From Actinoplanes solisilvae (GTDB taxonomy: Bacteria > Actinomycetota > Actinomycetes > Mycobacteriales > Micromonosporaceae), in contig NZ_RJAC01000001.1 in NCBI RefSeq assembly GCF_003999975.1, forward strand, positions 744,001-808,000: a stretch of 64,000 nucleotides of DNA, read 5' to 3'. Position numbers and translations under genes: made by a program. Under the pieces are notes generated by a model. It had not been told where the DNA came from and searched no databases. It saw only the letters and a list, made by a program, of their open reading frames with translations. This document shows positions 28,686 through 37,333 of the stretch, piece by piece; position 1 is the first letter of the stretch; the number at the start of each line of letters is the position of its first letter.

Positions 28686-29582
28686 CTACCGCCAGGGACC
28701 GAACACGCGTTCGCCGTTCGCGGAGATCGCGGCGCACAGGTCGTCGACGTCGCCGCCGCGGGTCTCGGCCAGGGAGCGCACGGTCAGCGGGATCAGGTAG
28801 GACGCGTTCGGCCGGCCCCGGTGCGGGACGGGGGTCAGGTAGGGCGCGTCGGTCTCGACCATGATCTGGTCGGCCGGGGTGAGGGCCGCCGCCTCGCGCA
28901 GGCGGCCCGCGCTGGCGAACGTGACGGTGCCGGCGAAGCTCAGGTTGAAACCGCGGCGCACGCACTCGGCCGCGAAGGCCGCGTCACCCGAGAAGCAGTG
29001 CATCACGACCGTGTCGGGGGCGCCCTCCTCGTCGAGCACGCGCAGCACGTCCTCGTGGGCGTCGCGGTCGTGGATGATCAGCGCTTTGCCGTAGCGCTTG
29101 GCGATCGCGATGTGCGCCCGGAAGCTCACCTCCTGGGCGGCCCGGCCCTCCTCCCCCGTACGGAAGGTGTCGAGGCCGGTCTCGCCGATGCCGCGCACCC
29201 GGGGCAGCGCGGACAGGGCTTCGATCACGCGCAGTGACTCGTCCAGATCGGACAGCAACGGCGCCTCGTTGGGGTGCAGCGCGACCGCGGCCACCACGGA
29301 CGGGTGACGGGCGGCCAGTTCGGCGCCCCAGCGCGACGACGGCTCGTCCACGCCGACCTGGACGATGCGGTCCACACCGGCCTTGGCGGCCGCGGTGATC
29401 AGCGCCTCGACCGGGTCGGCGGTCTCACCGGCGAGAACGGCCTCCTGAACGGTCAGGTCGAGGTGGGTGTGGCTGTCGAAGACGTCGACGGCGAGCGGTT
29501 CGGGCGGAGCGGGAAACTCGCCGGCCCGCCGGCGGGCCTGCTCCCGGCGGGACTGCGATGGTGACGATGGCATGTGAGACAT
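28686..29582 (-). CDS. tatD: TatD-family metal-dependent DNase
   Basis: About 298 residues. DSHTHLDLTVQ carries the metal-binding HxH, followed by GETGLDTFRTGEEGRAAQ (Glu), IIHDRDAHEDVL (His), MHCFSGD and MVETDAPYLTPVPHRGRPN. 3'-5' exonuclease or quality-control hydrolase by family. The actinobacterial order metG-tatD-rsmA-ispE is kept, with one unrelated gene between. Start taken at MSHMPSSPS; a second ATG three codons on is equally possible. Confidence 0.9.
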   Translation of the reverse strand: MSHMPSSPSQSRREQARRRAGEFPAPPEPLAVDVFDSHTHLDLTVQEAVLAGETADPVEALITAAAKAGVDRIVQVGVDEPSSRWGAELAARHPSVVAAVALHPNEAPLLSDLDESLRVIEALSALPRVRGIGETGLDTFRTGEEGRAAQEVSFRAHIAIAKRYGKALIIHDRDAHEDVLRVLDEEGAPDTVVMHCFSGDAAFAAECVRRGFNLSFAGTVTFASAGRLREAAALTPADQIMVETDAPYLTPVPHRGRPNASYLIPLTVRSLAETRGGDVDDLCAAISANGERVFGPWR

Positions 29583-29753
29583 TCTGCACTTCGACCTGGT
29601 GGCCACCGTTTGTTCACCTGATATCTACCGGTGTCGCCTACGTTCCGCTCCGTGACTGTGACCGGTGAGGGCAGCGTTATCGGCGCTGATCCCCTCGAGC
29701 CAGTGCTCTCCGCCCCGCTGCGGCGCGATCTCGGCTGGGCGCAGGTTCTTCGC

Positions 29754-30689
29754 ATGAGCCAGTCCGCCGACCACCGCGACGACCCCCTCCTCCGCCAGAT
29801 CCGAGAAACGGCCGCGGTACGCCGGGGCACGCGCATGACCAAGGTCCTCTCAGCCGCGCAGGTGGCTGGTCATCTCGCCGGCTGGCTTCCGTACGGGTTC
29901 TGCTACCGCTCCTGCGACATCGCCCACCTGCACGAGCCCGCCGATCTGACGCTGCTCGGCACCGACGGCGCGGAGCCCAGCGGCGACGTGGCCTTCGCCC
30001 TGCGCTGGCGGGCCGTCGACCCGCTCGACTACGAGATCCCGGGCAGTCCGGCTCAACCGGGGCTGACCATGATCCAGGCGCACAACCGGGTCGGCGCGAT
30101 GATCCTCGGCACCGGCTTCTCGCCGAGCAACGAGGACCTGGTCCCGGAATTCATCACGGCGGGCTTCGCCGACCTGCCGATGCCGGCGAACGCGCAGATC
30201 GTCGCGTACGTGCCGGGCGGCGAGGAGATCCTGCTCTACAGCTACCAGCCGGAACAACACGGCTGGCTGCGACTGGCCGGGCCACGCTGGCGCGGCATCC
30301 TCGACCTGCTGCCGGGGGTCAGCCCCGACCGCGACTACGTCCCGTGTACGACGCCCGGCTCGGCCCGGCTGGTCGGCAACATCAAGGACAAGGAGTACGA
30401 GGCGGTCGCGGACCCGCCGGAGGAGTTCCGGGTGCGGGCGCTGACCCGGGCCGCCCGCTATCCGGTGTCGACGCTGAGCCGCCGCGCCGAGCAGGCGTTG
30501 TGGCGCGGGGTGCCGTGCTGGGTGCTGCAGCGCGACGAGACGTGGGCCCGCCTGCGCCTGGTGCGCCCCGACAACGACACTCTCGCGGCCACGGGCGCGC
30601 GCGGTTACGAACGCGGCGTCTACGAGGCGTGGGCCCCGGTCGGCGAGCTGACCGACCATCACATAGCCGACATCCCGTACGTGTTGTGA
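29754..30689 (+). CDS. Hypothetical protein (311 residues)
   Basis: Soluble protein without a recognised domain. Notable stretches are GWLPYGFCYRSCDIAHLHEP and the central FSPSNEDLVPEFITAGFADLP. Two copies of a motif rich in W/R/L near the C terminus (ALWRGVPCWVLQRDETWARLRLV and YERGVYEAWAPVGEL) recall SH3-like beta-barrel repeats. I start at MSQSADHRD, leaving space for the divergent tatD promoter; an in-frame GTG or ATG up to 29631 is possible. It ends at a classical terminator. Confidence 0.65.
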   Translation: MSQSADHRDDPLLRQIRETAAVRRGTRMTKVLSAAQVAGHLAGWLPYGFCYRSCDIAHLHEPADLTLLGTDGAEPSGDVAFALRWRAVDPLDYEIPGSPAQPGLTMIQAHNRVGAMILGTGFSPSNEDLVPEFITAGFADLPMPANAQIVAYVPGGEEILLYSYQPEQHGWLRLAGPRWRGILDLLPGVSPDRDYVPCTTPGSARLVGNIKDKEYEAVADPPEEFRVRALTRAARYPVSTLSRRAEQALWRGVPCWVLQRDETWARLRLVRPDNDTLAATGARGYERGVYEAWAPVGELTDHHIADIPYVL

Positions 30690-30692
30690 AAG

Positions 30693-30728
30693 CCGGCGCC
30701 GCTCCCGAAGGAACGGCGCCGGTTTTTT
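30693..30728. terminator. Rho-independent terminator shared by convergent genes
   Basis: Stem CCGGCGCCG (30693-30701) pairs with CGGCGCCGG (30714-30722), followed by six T's. It directly follows the hypothetical gene and touches the last base of the convergent metG stop. One of the few T-tailed terminators in the window. Confidence 0.88.
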
Positions 30729-32524
30729 CAGCTCTCCAGACGGGCGAGCTCTTCCTCGATGACCGAGGGCTCGAGCTTGCGGAAGACCGGCTTCGGGGCG
30801 GCCAGTGGGGTGCCGGCCACCAGCGGGACCGACTCCCAGCGGGCGCCGACGGTGTAGTCGCCGGTGAGCACCGGGTAGGACGGGCCGCCGTCGAGGTCGT
30901 CGACCTCTTCGATGCTGGGCATGGGCGCGTGCACGCCCACGCCGCCGAGCAGCTCGAACACCTTCTGGGCCGAGTGCGGCAGGAACGGCGTCAGCAGCGT
31001 GTTGGCGTCGCTGACGGCCTGCAGCGCGACCGCGAGGATGGTGGCCTGGCGGGGCTTCTCCTCCTCGGACTTCAGCTTCCACGGGGCCTGCTCGGACAGG
31101 TATTTGTTCGCCTCGGCGACGACGCGCATCGCCTCACCGATCGCGGCCTTCTGCCGGTGCTTGCCGATCAGCTCGCCGACCGTGGCGAAGCCGGTGCGGG
31201 TGGCCGCGAGCAGCGCCTCGTCCTCTCCGGTGAGCTCGCCCCGCTCGGGGATCGCGCCGAAGTTCTTGGCGGCCAGCGAGATCGACCGGTTGACCAGGTT
31301 GCCCCAGCCCGCGACCAGCTCGTCGTTGTTGCGCCGCACGAACTCGGCCCAGGTGAAGTCAGTGTCGTTGGACTCGGGGCCGGCGACCGCGATGAAGTAG
31401 CGCAGCGCGTCGGCGTCGTAGCGCTCCAGGAAGTCGCGCACGTAGATGACGACGCGCCGCGACGAGGAGAACTTCTTGCCCTCCATCGTGAGGAACTCGC
31501 TCGAGACCACCTCGGTGGGCAGGTTGAGGCGGCCCAGTTCGCCCGGCTCGCCACCCTTGTCGCCCTCGCCGGAGTAGCCGAGCAGCAGCGCCGGCCAGAT
31601 CACCGAGTGGAAGACGATGTTGTCCTTGCCCATGAAGTAATAGGCCAGCGCGTCTTTGCCCTGCGCGTCGGCCGACCACCACTGCCGCCACGCCTCGGGG
31701 TCGCCCGTGCGGCGGGCCCACTCGATGGAGGCCGACAGGTAGCCGATGACCGCGTCGAACCACACGTAGATGCGCTTGTCATTACGGTCGCGCCAGCCGT
31801 CGAGCGGGATCGGCACGCCCCACTCGAGGTCGCGGGTGATCGCCCGGGGCTGCAGGTCGTCGAGCAGGTTGCGCGAGAACTTGAGCACGTTGGGGCGCCA
31901 ATTTTCCCGCTGGTCGAGCCAGTTGCCGATGGCCTCGGCGAAGGCCGGCAGGTCGAGGAAGAAGTGCTCGGTCTCGACGAACTCCGGGGTCTCACCGTTG
32001 ATCTTGGAGCGCGGGTTGATGAGCTGCTCGGGGTCGAGCTGGTTGCCACAGTTGTCGCACTGGTCGCCGCGGGCCGCGTCGTAGCCGCAGATCGGGCAGG
32101 TGCCCTCGATGTAGCGGTCGGGCAGGGTGCGCCCGGTCGACGGCGACCGCGCGCCCAGGGTGGTGCGCTTGACGATGTAGCCGTTGCGCTCGAGCACGGT
32201 GAACAGCTCTTGCACCACGGCGTAGTGGTTGCGCGTCGTGGTGCGGGTGAACAGGTCGTAGCTCAGGCCGAGGCCGTGCAGGTCTTCGACGATCACCCGG
32301 TTGTAGCGGTCGGCGAGCTCGCGGGCCGTGACGCCCTCGGCGTCGGCCTGCACCTGGATCGGGGTGCCGTGCTCGTCGGTGCCCGAGACCATGAGCACGT
32401 CATGACCGGCCATGCGCATGTACCGGCTGAAAACGTCGGAGGGCACCCCGAAGCCGGAGACATGACCGATGTGGCGCGGACCGTTGGCGTAGGGCCAGGC
32501 GACCGCGGCGAGAACGTGACTCAT
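30728..32524 (-). CDS. metG: Methionine--tRNA ligase
   Basis: 598 residues. The ATP site is [20 protein letters not shown] (HIGH), with a zinc knuckle [17 protein letters not shown] near residue 145. The KMSKS loop is replaced by [10 protein letters not shown], the KFSxS form seen in archaeal-like MetRS2-type enzymes, which some actinobacteria use as their main MetRS. Start [15 protein letters not shown]; the longer upstream frame is a shadow of the opposite gene. Confidence 0.94.
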   Translation of the reverse strand: MSHVLAAVAWPYANGPRHIGHVSGFGVPSDVFSRYMRMAGHDVLMVSGTDEHGTPIQVQADAEGVTARELADRYNRVIVEDLHGLGLSYDLFTRTTTRNHYAVVQELFTVLERNGYIVKRTTLGARSPSTGRTLPDRYIEGTCPICGYDAARGDQCDNCGNQLDPEQLINPRSKINGETPEFVETEHFFLDLPAFAEAIGNWLDQRENWRPNVLKFSRNLLDDLQPRAITRDLEWGVPIPLDGWRDRNDKRIYVWFDAVIGYLSASIEWARRTGDPEAWRQWWSADAQGKDALAYYFMGKDNIVFHSVIWPALLLGYSGEGDKGGEPGELGRLNLPTEVVSSEFLTMEGKKFSSSRRVVIYVRDFLERYDADALRYFIAVAGPESNDTDFTWAEFVRRNNDELVAGWGNLVNRSISLAAKNFGAIPERGELTGEDEALLAATRTGFATVGELIGKHRQKAAIGEAMRVVAEANKYLSEQAPWKLKSEEEKPRQATILAVALQAVSDANTLLTPFLPHSAQKVFELLGGVGVHAPMPSIEEVDDLDGGPSYPVLTGDYTVGARWESVPLVAGTPLAAPKPVFRKLEPSVIEEELARLES

Positions 32525-32655
32525 GGGGTAAAGCGTAGTGAGGGGTGGGGGCGGCGAGCGAACGGATTCGTTCAGCCCTCCGCGAGATACGCATTTATCA
32601 CGACACGCCCGATTCAAAACGCGGTCGTCGCTCGCCCGCGTAGTCCAATGGAGCC

Positions 32656-33954
32656 GTGCCCGCAGACACGCCACAACCAGGGAAAACGCCGCACGGCGAG
32701 AGCGATCCGTGGTCGTTCGCCGATCCGGGCGCGACCTGGTGGCGCGGCCAGACCGATCGCGACGTCCCTCCCCGGGGGCCGGGCGGGCCTCCGCCGGAGC
32801 CGGGCGGGCCTCCGCCGGAGCCGGGCGGGCCTCCGCCGGAGCCGGGCGGGCCTCCACGGGGGCCCGGCGGCGAGAAGGCGGCCGCGGTGCTGCTGCCACC
32901 GGCCGAGATCCCCCGGACCGGCGAGGGCGGCCGGGCGCACGACGCCGGGGTCCAGGACGCGGCCGACGAACTGCGCCCCGCCGTCGAGCGCGATCACGAT
33001 CAGCCCGACGCCTTCCGCTACCAACCACCGCCCACGACCGGCAAAAGCACGCCACCACCCACGGCCGTGAAAAGCACGCCACCGGCCGAGGACGTGATGG
33101 TGCTGCCCGAGCCCAGCGTGCATCACCGGCCGACTGTGCCGCTCGACCACCCGATGGCCCACCGCGCCCGCCCGAGCGTCGTGCCCCAGGTGCGCCCCGA
33201 GCCGGTCCCGCAGGTCCGCCCCACCGAGCCCGTCGCGCAGGTACGGCCCACCGAGCCCATCACGCAGGTGCGGCCCACCGAGCCGCTGCCTCCGCCGACC
33301 GGCATGCCGGCCACCGACGCCCGCCTCCAGCGGCTGGAGAACTCCCCGTTCTGGCGCGACCCGGTCGACGACACGATCGAGGTGCCGCCCGGCGAGGAGC
33401 CCGCCCCTGTCCTCACCCGCGCCCGGCACCGCGGTCAGGGGCGCGCGACGCGCAAGCAGTCCGGCCGGCCGCTGTCGGCTCAGGCCTCCCTGGTCGCGCT
33501 CGGCCTGGTCGCGGCGTTCTTCGCCTGGGTCAGCGCCGAGCCGTTCTGGCTCGCCGCGGGGCACGGCGACCACGGGTACGCCACCACGACGATCTGCACC
33601 GGCGACGGGGTCACCCAGCGCTGCGCGGGCCGGTTCATCTCGGCCGACGGCCGGTACACGATGACCCAGGTGCGGCTGGTCGGCGTCGAGGGCCCGGCCC
33701 GGCAACCCGGCTCGATCACCCCGGCCCGCATGGTCAGCCCGGACAGCCGGCAGGCCTACCTCGGCGGGACCGAGCCGCTGCTGCACCTGCGCTGGCTGCT
33801 CGGCTTCGCGCTCGTGCTGCTCTGCGGCTATGCCATCGCGGGCGTGACCAAGGCACGACAGCTCGAGACGGCCCGGGCCCGGCGGGCGGCGGTACTGCTC
33901 AGCCTGGCCGGGCCGCTGGCGCTGCTGAGCGGCTTCCTCGCCGCGGCCTACTGA
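32656..33954 (+). CDS. Pro/Gly-rich membrane protein of unknown function
   Basis: 432 residues from a GTG. The N-terminal ~260 are cytoplasmic and low-complexity: three and a half PGGPPPE repeats near residues 42-68, then VRPTEP repeats around residues 190-215. Three hydrophobic segments follow ([55 protein letters not shown]). A ~90-residue loop between the first two holds two cysteines ([16 protein letters not shown]). The C terminus overlaps rsmI. Proline-rich tails of this kind often contact cell-division or kinase partners, but nothing specific can be claimed. Confidence 0.75.
   Translation: MPADTPQPGKTPHGESDPWSFADPGATWWRGQTDRDVPPRGPGGPPPEPGGPPPEPGGPPPEPGGPPRGPGGEKAAAVLLPPAEIPRTGEGGRAHDAGVQDAADELRPAVERDHDQPDAFRYQPPPTTGKSTPPPTAVKSTPPAEDVMVLPEPSVHHRPTVPLDHPMAHRARPSVVPQVRPEPVPQVRPTEPVAQVRPTEPITQVRPTEPLPPPTGMPATDARLQRLENSPFWRDPVDDTIEVPPGEEPAPVLTRARHRGQGRATRKQSGRPLSAQASLVALGLVAAFFAWVSAEPFWLAAGHGDHGYATTTICTGDGVTQRCAGRFISADGRYTMTQVRLVGVEGPARQPGSITPARMVSPDSRQAYLGGTEPLLHLRWLLGFALVLLCGYAIAGVTKARQLETARARRAAVLLSLAGPLALLSGFLAAAY
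32779..32862 (+). repeat. 21-bp tandem repeat in the Pro/Gly-rich gene
   Basis: Three exact copies and one partial copy of a 21-base unit encoding PGGPPPE, in frame and divisible by three. It is an expandable coding minisatellite in the predicted cytoplasmic tail. Confidence 0.85.
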
Positions 33955-34802
33955 CCGTGGACCAGCGCGTAGACCTCGCGTTTACGGATGCCGTACTCGT
34001 CGGCGACGGCCTGGATCGCGTCGCGGCGTGACACGCCGGCCGCCTCCCGCTCGGCGACCGCGGCCCGCAGGTCGTCGTCGGCCGGGCGCTCGGCCGGGCG
34101 CGGGGGCGCGCCGCCCACCACGACCGTGATCTCACCCCGCGGCTCCTCGCGACGGGCCCAGGCGGCCAGCTCGGCGGCGGTGTCGCGCCTGATCTCCTCG
34201 TACGTCTTGGTCAGCTCTCGGCAGACCGCGGCGGGGCGCTCGTCGCCGAACGTGGACGCGAGGTCGTCGAGCATGCCCGCGATGCGGTGCGGAGCCTCGA
34301 AGAAGACCAGCGTGCGGGGCTCGGTGGCCAGCTCCCGCAGACGCGAGCGGCGGTGTGATCCCGTACGCGGAAGGAAGCCCTCGAAGACGAAACGGTCGCT
34401 CGGCAGGCCGGAGAGCGCCAACGCGGTCGTCACGGCGCTCGGGCCCGGCGCGGCGGTCACCGGGAAGCCGGCGTCGAGAGCGGCGCGTACCAGGCGATAT
34501 CCGGGGTCGGAGACGCTCGGCATGCCGCCGTCGGTCACCACCGCCACGACGGCGCCCCCGGCCAGCGCCTCGACCAGTTCCGGCGTACGCCTCTCGTCGT
34601 TGCCCTCGAAATAGGAGACGACACGGCCGGTGACCGTCACGTCGAGATCGCGGGCCAGCCGGGCCAGACGGCGGGTGTCCTCGGCGGCGACGACGTCGGC
34701 GGTCGACAGCACCTCGCGCAGGCGGGCGGAGGCGTCCCCGACGTTGCCCAGCGGGGCGCCGACCAGCACGACACGACCCGAACCGTTCTCTGCAGCAGCC
34801 AC
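33948..34802 (-). CDS. rsmI: 16S rRNA 2'-O-methyltransferase RsmI
   Basis: 284 residues; methylates C1402 of 16S rRNA with SAM. Tetrapyrrole-methylase fold: VLVGAPLGNVGDASARLREVL, AAEDTRRLARL, VTDGGMPSVSDPGYRLV and PGPSAVTTALALSGLP. The C terminus (GVSRRDAIQAVADEYGIRKREVYALV) is the usual helical add-on. Divergent from pmt with 75 bases between. Confidence 0.94.
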   Translation of the reverse strand: MAAAENGSGRVVLVGAPLGNVGDASARLREVLSTADVVAAEDTRRLARLARDLDVTVTGRVVSYFEGNDERRTPELVEALAGGAVVAVVTDGGMPSVSDPGYRLVRAALDAGFPVTAAPGPSAVTTALALSGLPSDRFVFEGFLPRTGSHRRSRLRELATEPRTLVFFEAPHRIAGMLDDLASTFGDERPAAVCRELTKTYEEIRRDTAAELAAWARREEPRGEITVVVGGAPPRPAERPADDDLRAAVAEREAAGVSRRDAIQAVADEYGIRKREVYALVHGQ

Positions 34803-34877
34803 GACGAAAGTCCATCACACGTCCGAGCGCGGTGACGGCGGGCGTCACCTCCCGATCCCACGCCCTAATATCGCTGG

Positions 34878-36458
34878 GTGACTACGGCGACTTCCCCGGA
34901 GACCGAGCGCATCCCCCAGGAGCCCGTGACCGCCGAGCCCGGCGGCGGGCTACGCGGCGTGCCCGACGTCGTCCGGCGTCGGCTGACGACGCTCGACGAC
35001 TGGCTCAACCCGTACTCGTGGCTGGTCACCGTCGTGATCGTGACGATCGCGGCGATCTTGCGGCTGAACGGGATCAGCAACCCGAAGGGTCACGTCTTCG
35101 ACGAGGTCTACTACCCGACCGACGCCTGGGACATGCTGCAGCACGGCGTCGAGTGGGACGAGAAGACCAACGGCCCGGCCTATGTGGTGCATCCGCCGCT
35201 GGGTAAGTGGCTGATCGCGCTCGGTGAGAAACTGTTCGGCAACACCGAGCTGGGCTGGCGCTTCCCGGCCGCGATCGCCGGCACGATCATGATTCTGATC
35301 CTGATCCGGGTCACCTATCGGCTGTTCCACTCGGTGCTGCTGGCCGGGCTGGCCGGGCTGCTGATGACGCTCGACGGGTTCCAGCTCGTACTGTCGCGCA
35401 CGTCGCTGCTCGACATCTTCCTGGGCACGTTCATCCTCGCGACGTTCGCCGCGCTGGTGCTCGACCGCGATCATTACCGCAGGCAGTGGCTGCGCGCGCT
35501 CGAGAACGGGTTCGACCCGTCGCGCAGAGCCGACGTGCCGAGGATCGTGCCGTGGTGGCTGCTCGTCGCCGGGGTGACCTTCGGGCTGGCCTGCGGGGTG
35601 AAATGGAGTGCGCTGTTCTTCGCGCCGTTCTTCGCCGCTCTGGTGATCGTGTGGCGGGTGCAGGCGCGGCGCTCGGCCGGGGTGCGCGGGCCGATCATCG
35701 CGGGCATCCTGGGCGACCTCGGCTGGCTCATCCTGAGCCTCGCGCTCACGTTCGTGATCTACCTGGCCACGTGGACCGGATGGTTCGTCACCGACACCGG
35801 CTACTTCCGGCACTACCGCGAGGCGAACGGGCTCAGCGAGCCGCCGCTGATCGGTGCGCTGCTCAACCTGTGGCACTACCACTCCGAGGCGTACAAGTTC
35901 CACAGCGGCCTGACCGAACGGCACGTCTACCAGTCGTGGCCGTGGCAGTGGCTGCTGCTCGGGCGGCCGGTGGCGTTCTTCTGGAACAACGGCGGCGACT
36001 GCGGCGCGCCGAGTTGCGCCCGCGAGATCCTGCTGCTGGGCACGCCGGTGCTGTGGTGGTCGTTCCTGCCGGCGCTCGCGGGCCTCATCTGGTTCGGCCT
36101 GGCCCGGCGCGACTGGCGGGCGTGGGCGATCCTGGTGCCGGCGGCGGCCGGGCTGCTGCCGTGGTTCTACTACGCGGTCAAGGACGGCCGCACGATGTTC
36201 TCGTTCTACGTGCTGCCGGCGCTGCCGTTCCTGATCCTCGCCGTCGTCTACGTCCTCGGCGCGATCATGACACCACCGGGCGGCGTGGCCCGCGGCTCGC
36301 GCCGAACAGATCGGCAGCTCATAGGCACGGTGCTGGCGGGCGCCTACGTCGTGCTTGTGGCCGCCTGCTTCGCCTACTTCTACCCGATCTTCGTCGGCCA
36401 GATCATCCCGTACGAGGCCTGGCAGGACCGCATGTGGCTGGGCAGCCGCTGGATCTGA
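34878..36458 (+). CDS. pmt: Polyprenyl-phosphate-mannose--protein mannosyltransferase
   Basis: 526 residues, GT39, about eleven membrane helices. The first loop carries the DE catalytic motif in GHVFDEVYYPTDAWDMLQHG; later come HPPLGKWLIALGE and the C-terminal PWFYYAVKDGRTMFSFYVLP. It O-mannosylates exported proteins as they cross the membrane. Divergent from rsmI, the standard actinobacterial arrangement. The Ser/Thr/Pro-rich anchored protein at 37334 would be a plausible substrate (inference). Confidence 0.93.
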   Translation: MTTATSPETERIPQEPVTAEPGGGLRGVPDVVRRRLTTLDDWLNPYSWLVTVVIVTIAAILRLNGISNPKGHVFDEVYYPTDAWDMLQHGVEWDEKTNGPAYVVHPPLGKWLIALGEKLFGNTELGWRFPAAIAGTIMILILIRVTYRLFHSVLLAGLAGLLMTLDGFQLVLSRTSLLDIFLGTFILATFAALVLDRDHYRRQWLRALENGFDPSRRADVPRIVPWWLLVAGVTFGLACGVKWSALFFAPFFAALVIVWRVQARRSAGVRGPIIAGILGDLGWLILSLALTFVIYLATWTGWFVTDTGYFRHYREANGLSEPPLIGALLNLWHYHSEAYKFHSGLTERHVYQSWPWQWLLLGRPVAFFWNNGGDCGAPSCAREILLLGTPVLWWSFLPALAGLIWFGLARRDWRAWAILVPAAAGLLPWFYYAVKDGRTMFSFYVLPALPFLILAVVYVLGAIMTPPGGVARGSRRTDRQLIGTVLAGAYVVLVAACFAYFYPIFVGQIIPYEAWQDRMWLGSRWI

Positions 36459-36470
36459 CCGCCCTCTCTC

Positions 36471-36507
36471 CGAGCCGCCGCCGTGGACCCGTCCACGCGG
36501 CGGCTCG
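36471..36507 (+). terminator. Long hairpin following pmt
   Basis: Begins 13 bases after the pmt stop. CGAGCCGCC...GTGGAC pairs with GTCCACG...GGCGGCTCG over about 17 bases, with one bulge and a 2-base loop, then TTT. Its downstream arm is the start of a tandem-repeat series. Confidence 0.65.
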
Positions 36508-36700
36508 CCGTTTGCCCGGCAGCCATGGACCCACCCACGCGGCGGCTCGCCGTTTGCCCGGCAGCCATGGACCCACCCACGCGGCGGCTCGCTACTGGTC
36601 CGGCAGCCGTGGACCCACTCACACGGCAGCTCGTCGTTCGTTCGGCAGCCGTAGTGCCACCGACGCGACGGCTCATCACTTGTCCGGCAGCTATAGGGCC
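36477..36700 (+). repeat. 42-bp tandem repeat downstream of pmt
   Basis: About five progressively degenerate copies of a 42-base unit containing GGACCCACCCACGCGGCGG and GCTCGCCGTTTGCCCGGCAG. The first copy overlaps the pmt terminator hairpin and later copies decay with distance. There are no spacers between copies, so it is not CRISPR. The multiple-of-three length keeps a frame open by chance. Confidence 0.8.
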
Positions 36701-36786
36701 GGGCTCTCGCCTACACACCGCCGGCCAACCCCACCCACCCGGGGGTTGGGGCGAGCCTATGCCTTTCGGCGGCGACCGGGTTCGCG

Positions 36787-36795
36787 TTATCCACA
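36787..36795 (+). other. DnaA-box-like 9-mer TTATCCACA
   Basis: Exact DnaA box in the non-coding spacer after pmt. The second of three exact copies in the window, all intergenic. Confidence 0.45.
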
Positions 36796-36902
36796 GCCCG
36801 AGCTCATGGATTGCCGCGACTACTGGTGGATTTGCTGGAGTGGGCTCTTTGCGCCGGGAGGGTGGGCACCGGGCTGGACTCGAGAGCCGGGAGAAAGTAA
36901 GA

Positions 36903-36951
36903 GCGCGCCCCGATCGCCTGCCACGGGGGAAGCGGGCGATAGGGGCGCGCA
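36903..36951. terminator. Second long hairpin in the pmt downstream spacer
   Basis: GCGCGCCCCGATCGCC pairs with GGCGATAGGGGCGCGC (ends at 36951) with one mismatch around a ~15-base loop. No T-tract on the plus strand. It marks the boundary between high-GC and AT-rich halves of the spacer and may insulate the promoter that follows. Confidence 0.5.
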
Positions 36952-37025
36952 AGATGAAGCTTAACGACCTCCGATGTCGGATACAACGGGTGGCCTGCGG
37001 GAGTTTCAAATTTCGATCATGCCGA

Positions 37026-37053
37026 TTCGACAACTCGGACATAATGGTATATT
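37026..37053 (+). promoter_or_regulatory. Probable sigma-70-type promoter of the anchored-protein/GT operon
   Basis: TTCGAC (37026-37031), a 16-base spacer and TATATT (37048-37053), which differs by one base from TATAAT. It lies in the most AT-rich stretch of the window, upstream of the gene at 37334. If used it gives a leader of about 270 bases. Confidence 0.5.
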
Positions 37054-37333
37054 CTCGCTAAGAAGTACATATGGGGCCGTGAATAAGCTTCCACATTTTG
37101 CCTCTTTCACTGTCGCCAATGCGACAAGAAAAGAATGCGGAATTCGGCGTAACCTCTGGCCTCGCGCCTCGGCGGTGCAGGTCAGCGACGCGCGGTTGTC
37201 CGTGGCACATATGACCCCTCATCTGGTCAAACGCTTAGCCTCATCATTTCGGTTGATTTCCGGATAACGATCATCCGTCACTCGCGGGAGTTAGCCGTAC
37301 CAAGATCGGCGTTTATGTTTTTATGCTCGCCGC

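Larger units (their letters stand above)
36459..37333. other. 875-base spacer with hairpins, repeats and an AT-rich leader
   Basis: In order: a 17-bp hairpin after pmt (36471-36507), four degenerate 42-base repeats (to ~36700), a DnaA-box 9-mer (36787), a second long hairpin (36903-36951), then ~370 bases of much lower GC with a near-consensus promoter. Frames open across the repeats have no start site or codon bias and look non-coding. The second half is the probable promoter and untranslated leader of the gene at 37334. Confidence 0.6.

Noticed and set aside
36477..36700. Possible CRISPR array
   Set aside because: The repeats are head-to-tail with no unique spacers and no cas genes; it is a minisatellite. 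The same applies to the 16-bp and 18-bp repeats.
36483..37061. 192-codon plus-strand frame and opposing frames over the 42-bp repeats
   Set aside because: Open only because the repeat length is a multiple of three; no ribosome site, no codon bias and it runs into AT-rich spacer.
37054..37333. Known riboswitch in the leader before the anchored-protein gene
   Set aside because: I compared by eye with c-di-GMP, c-di-AMP and cobalamin consensus features and saw none; the leader remains unassigned.
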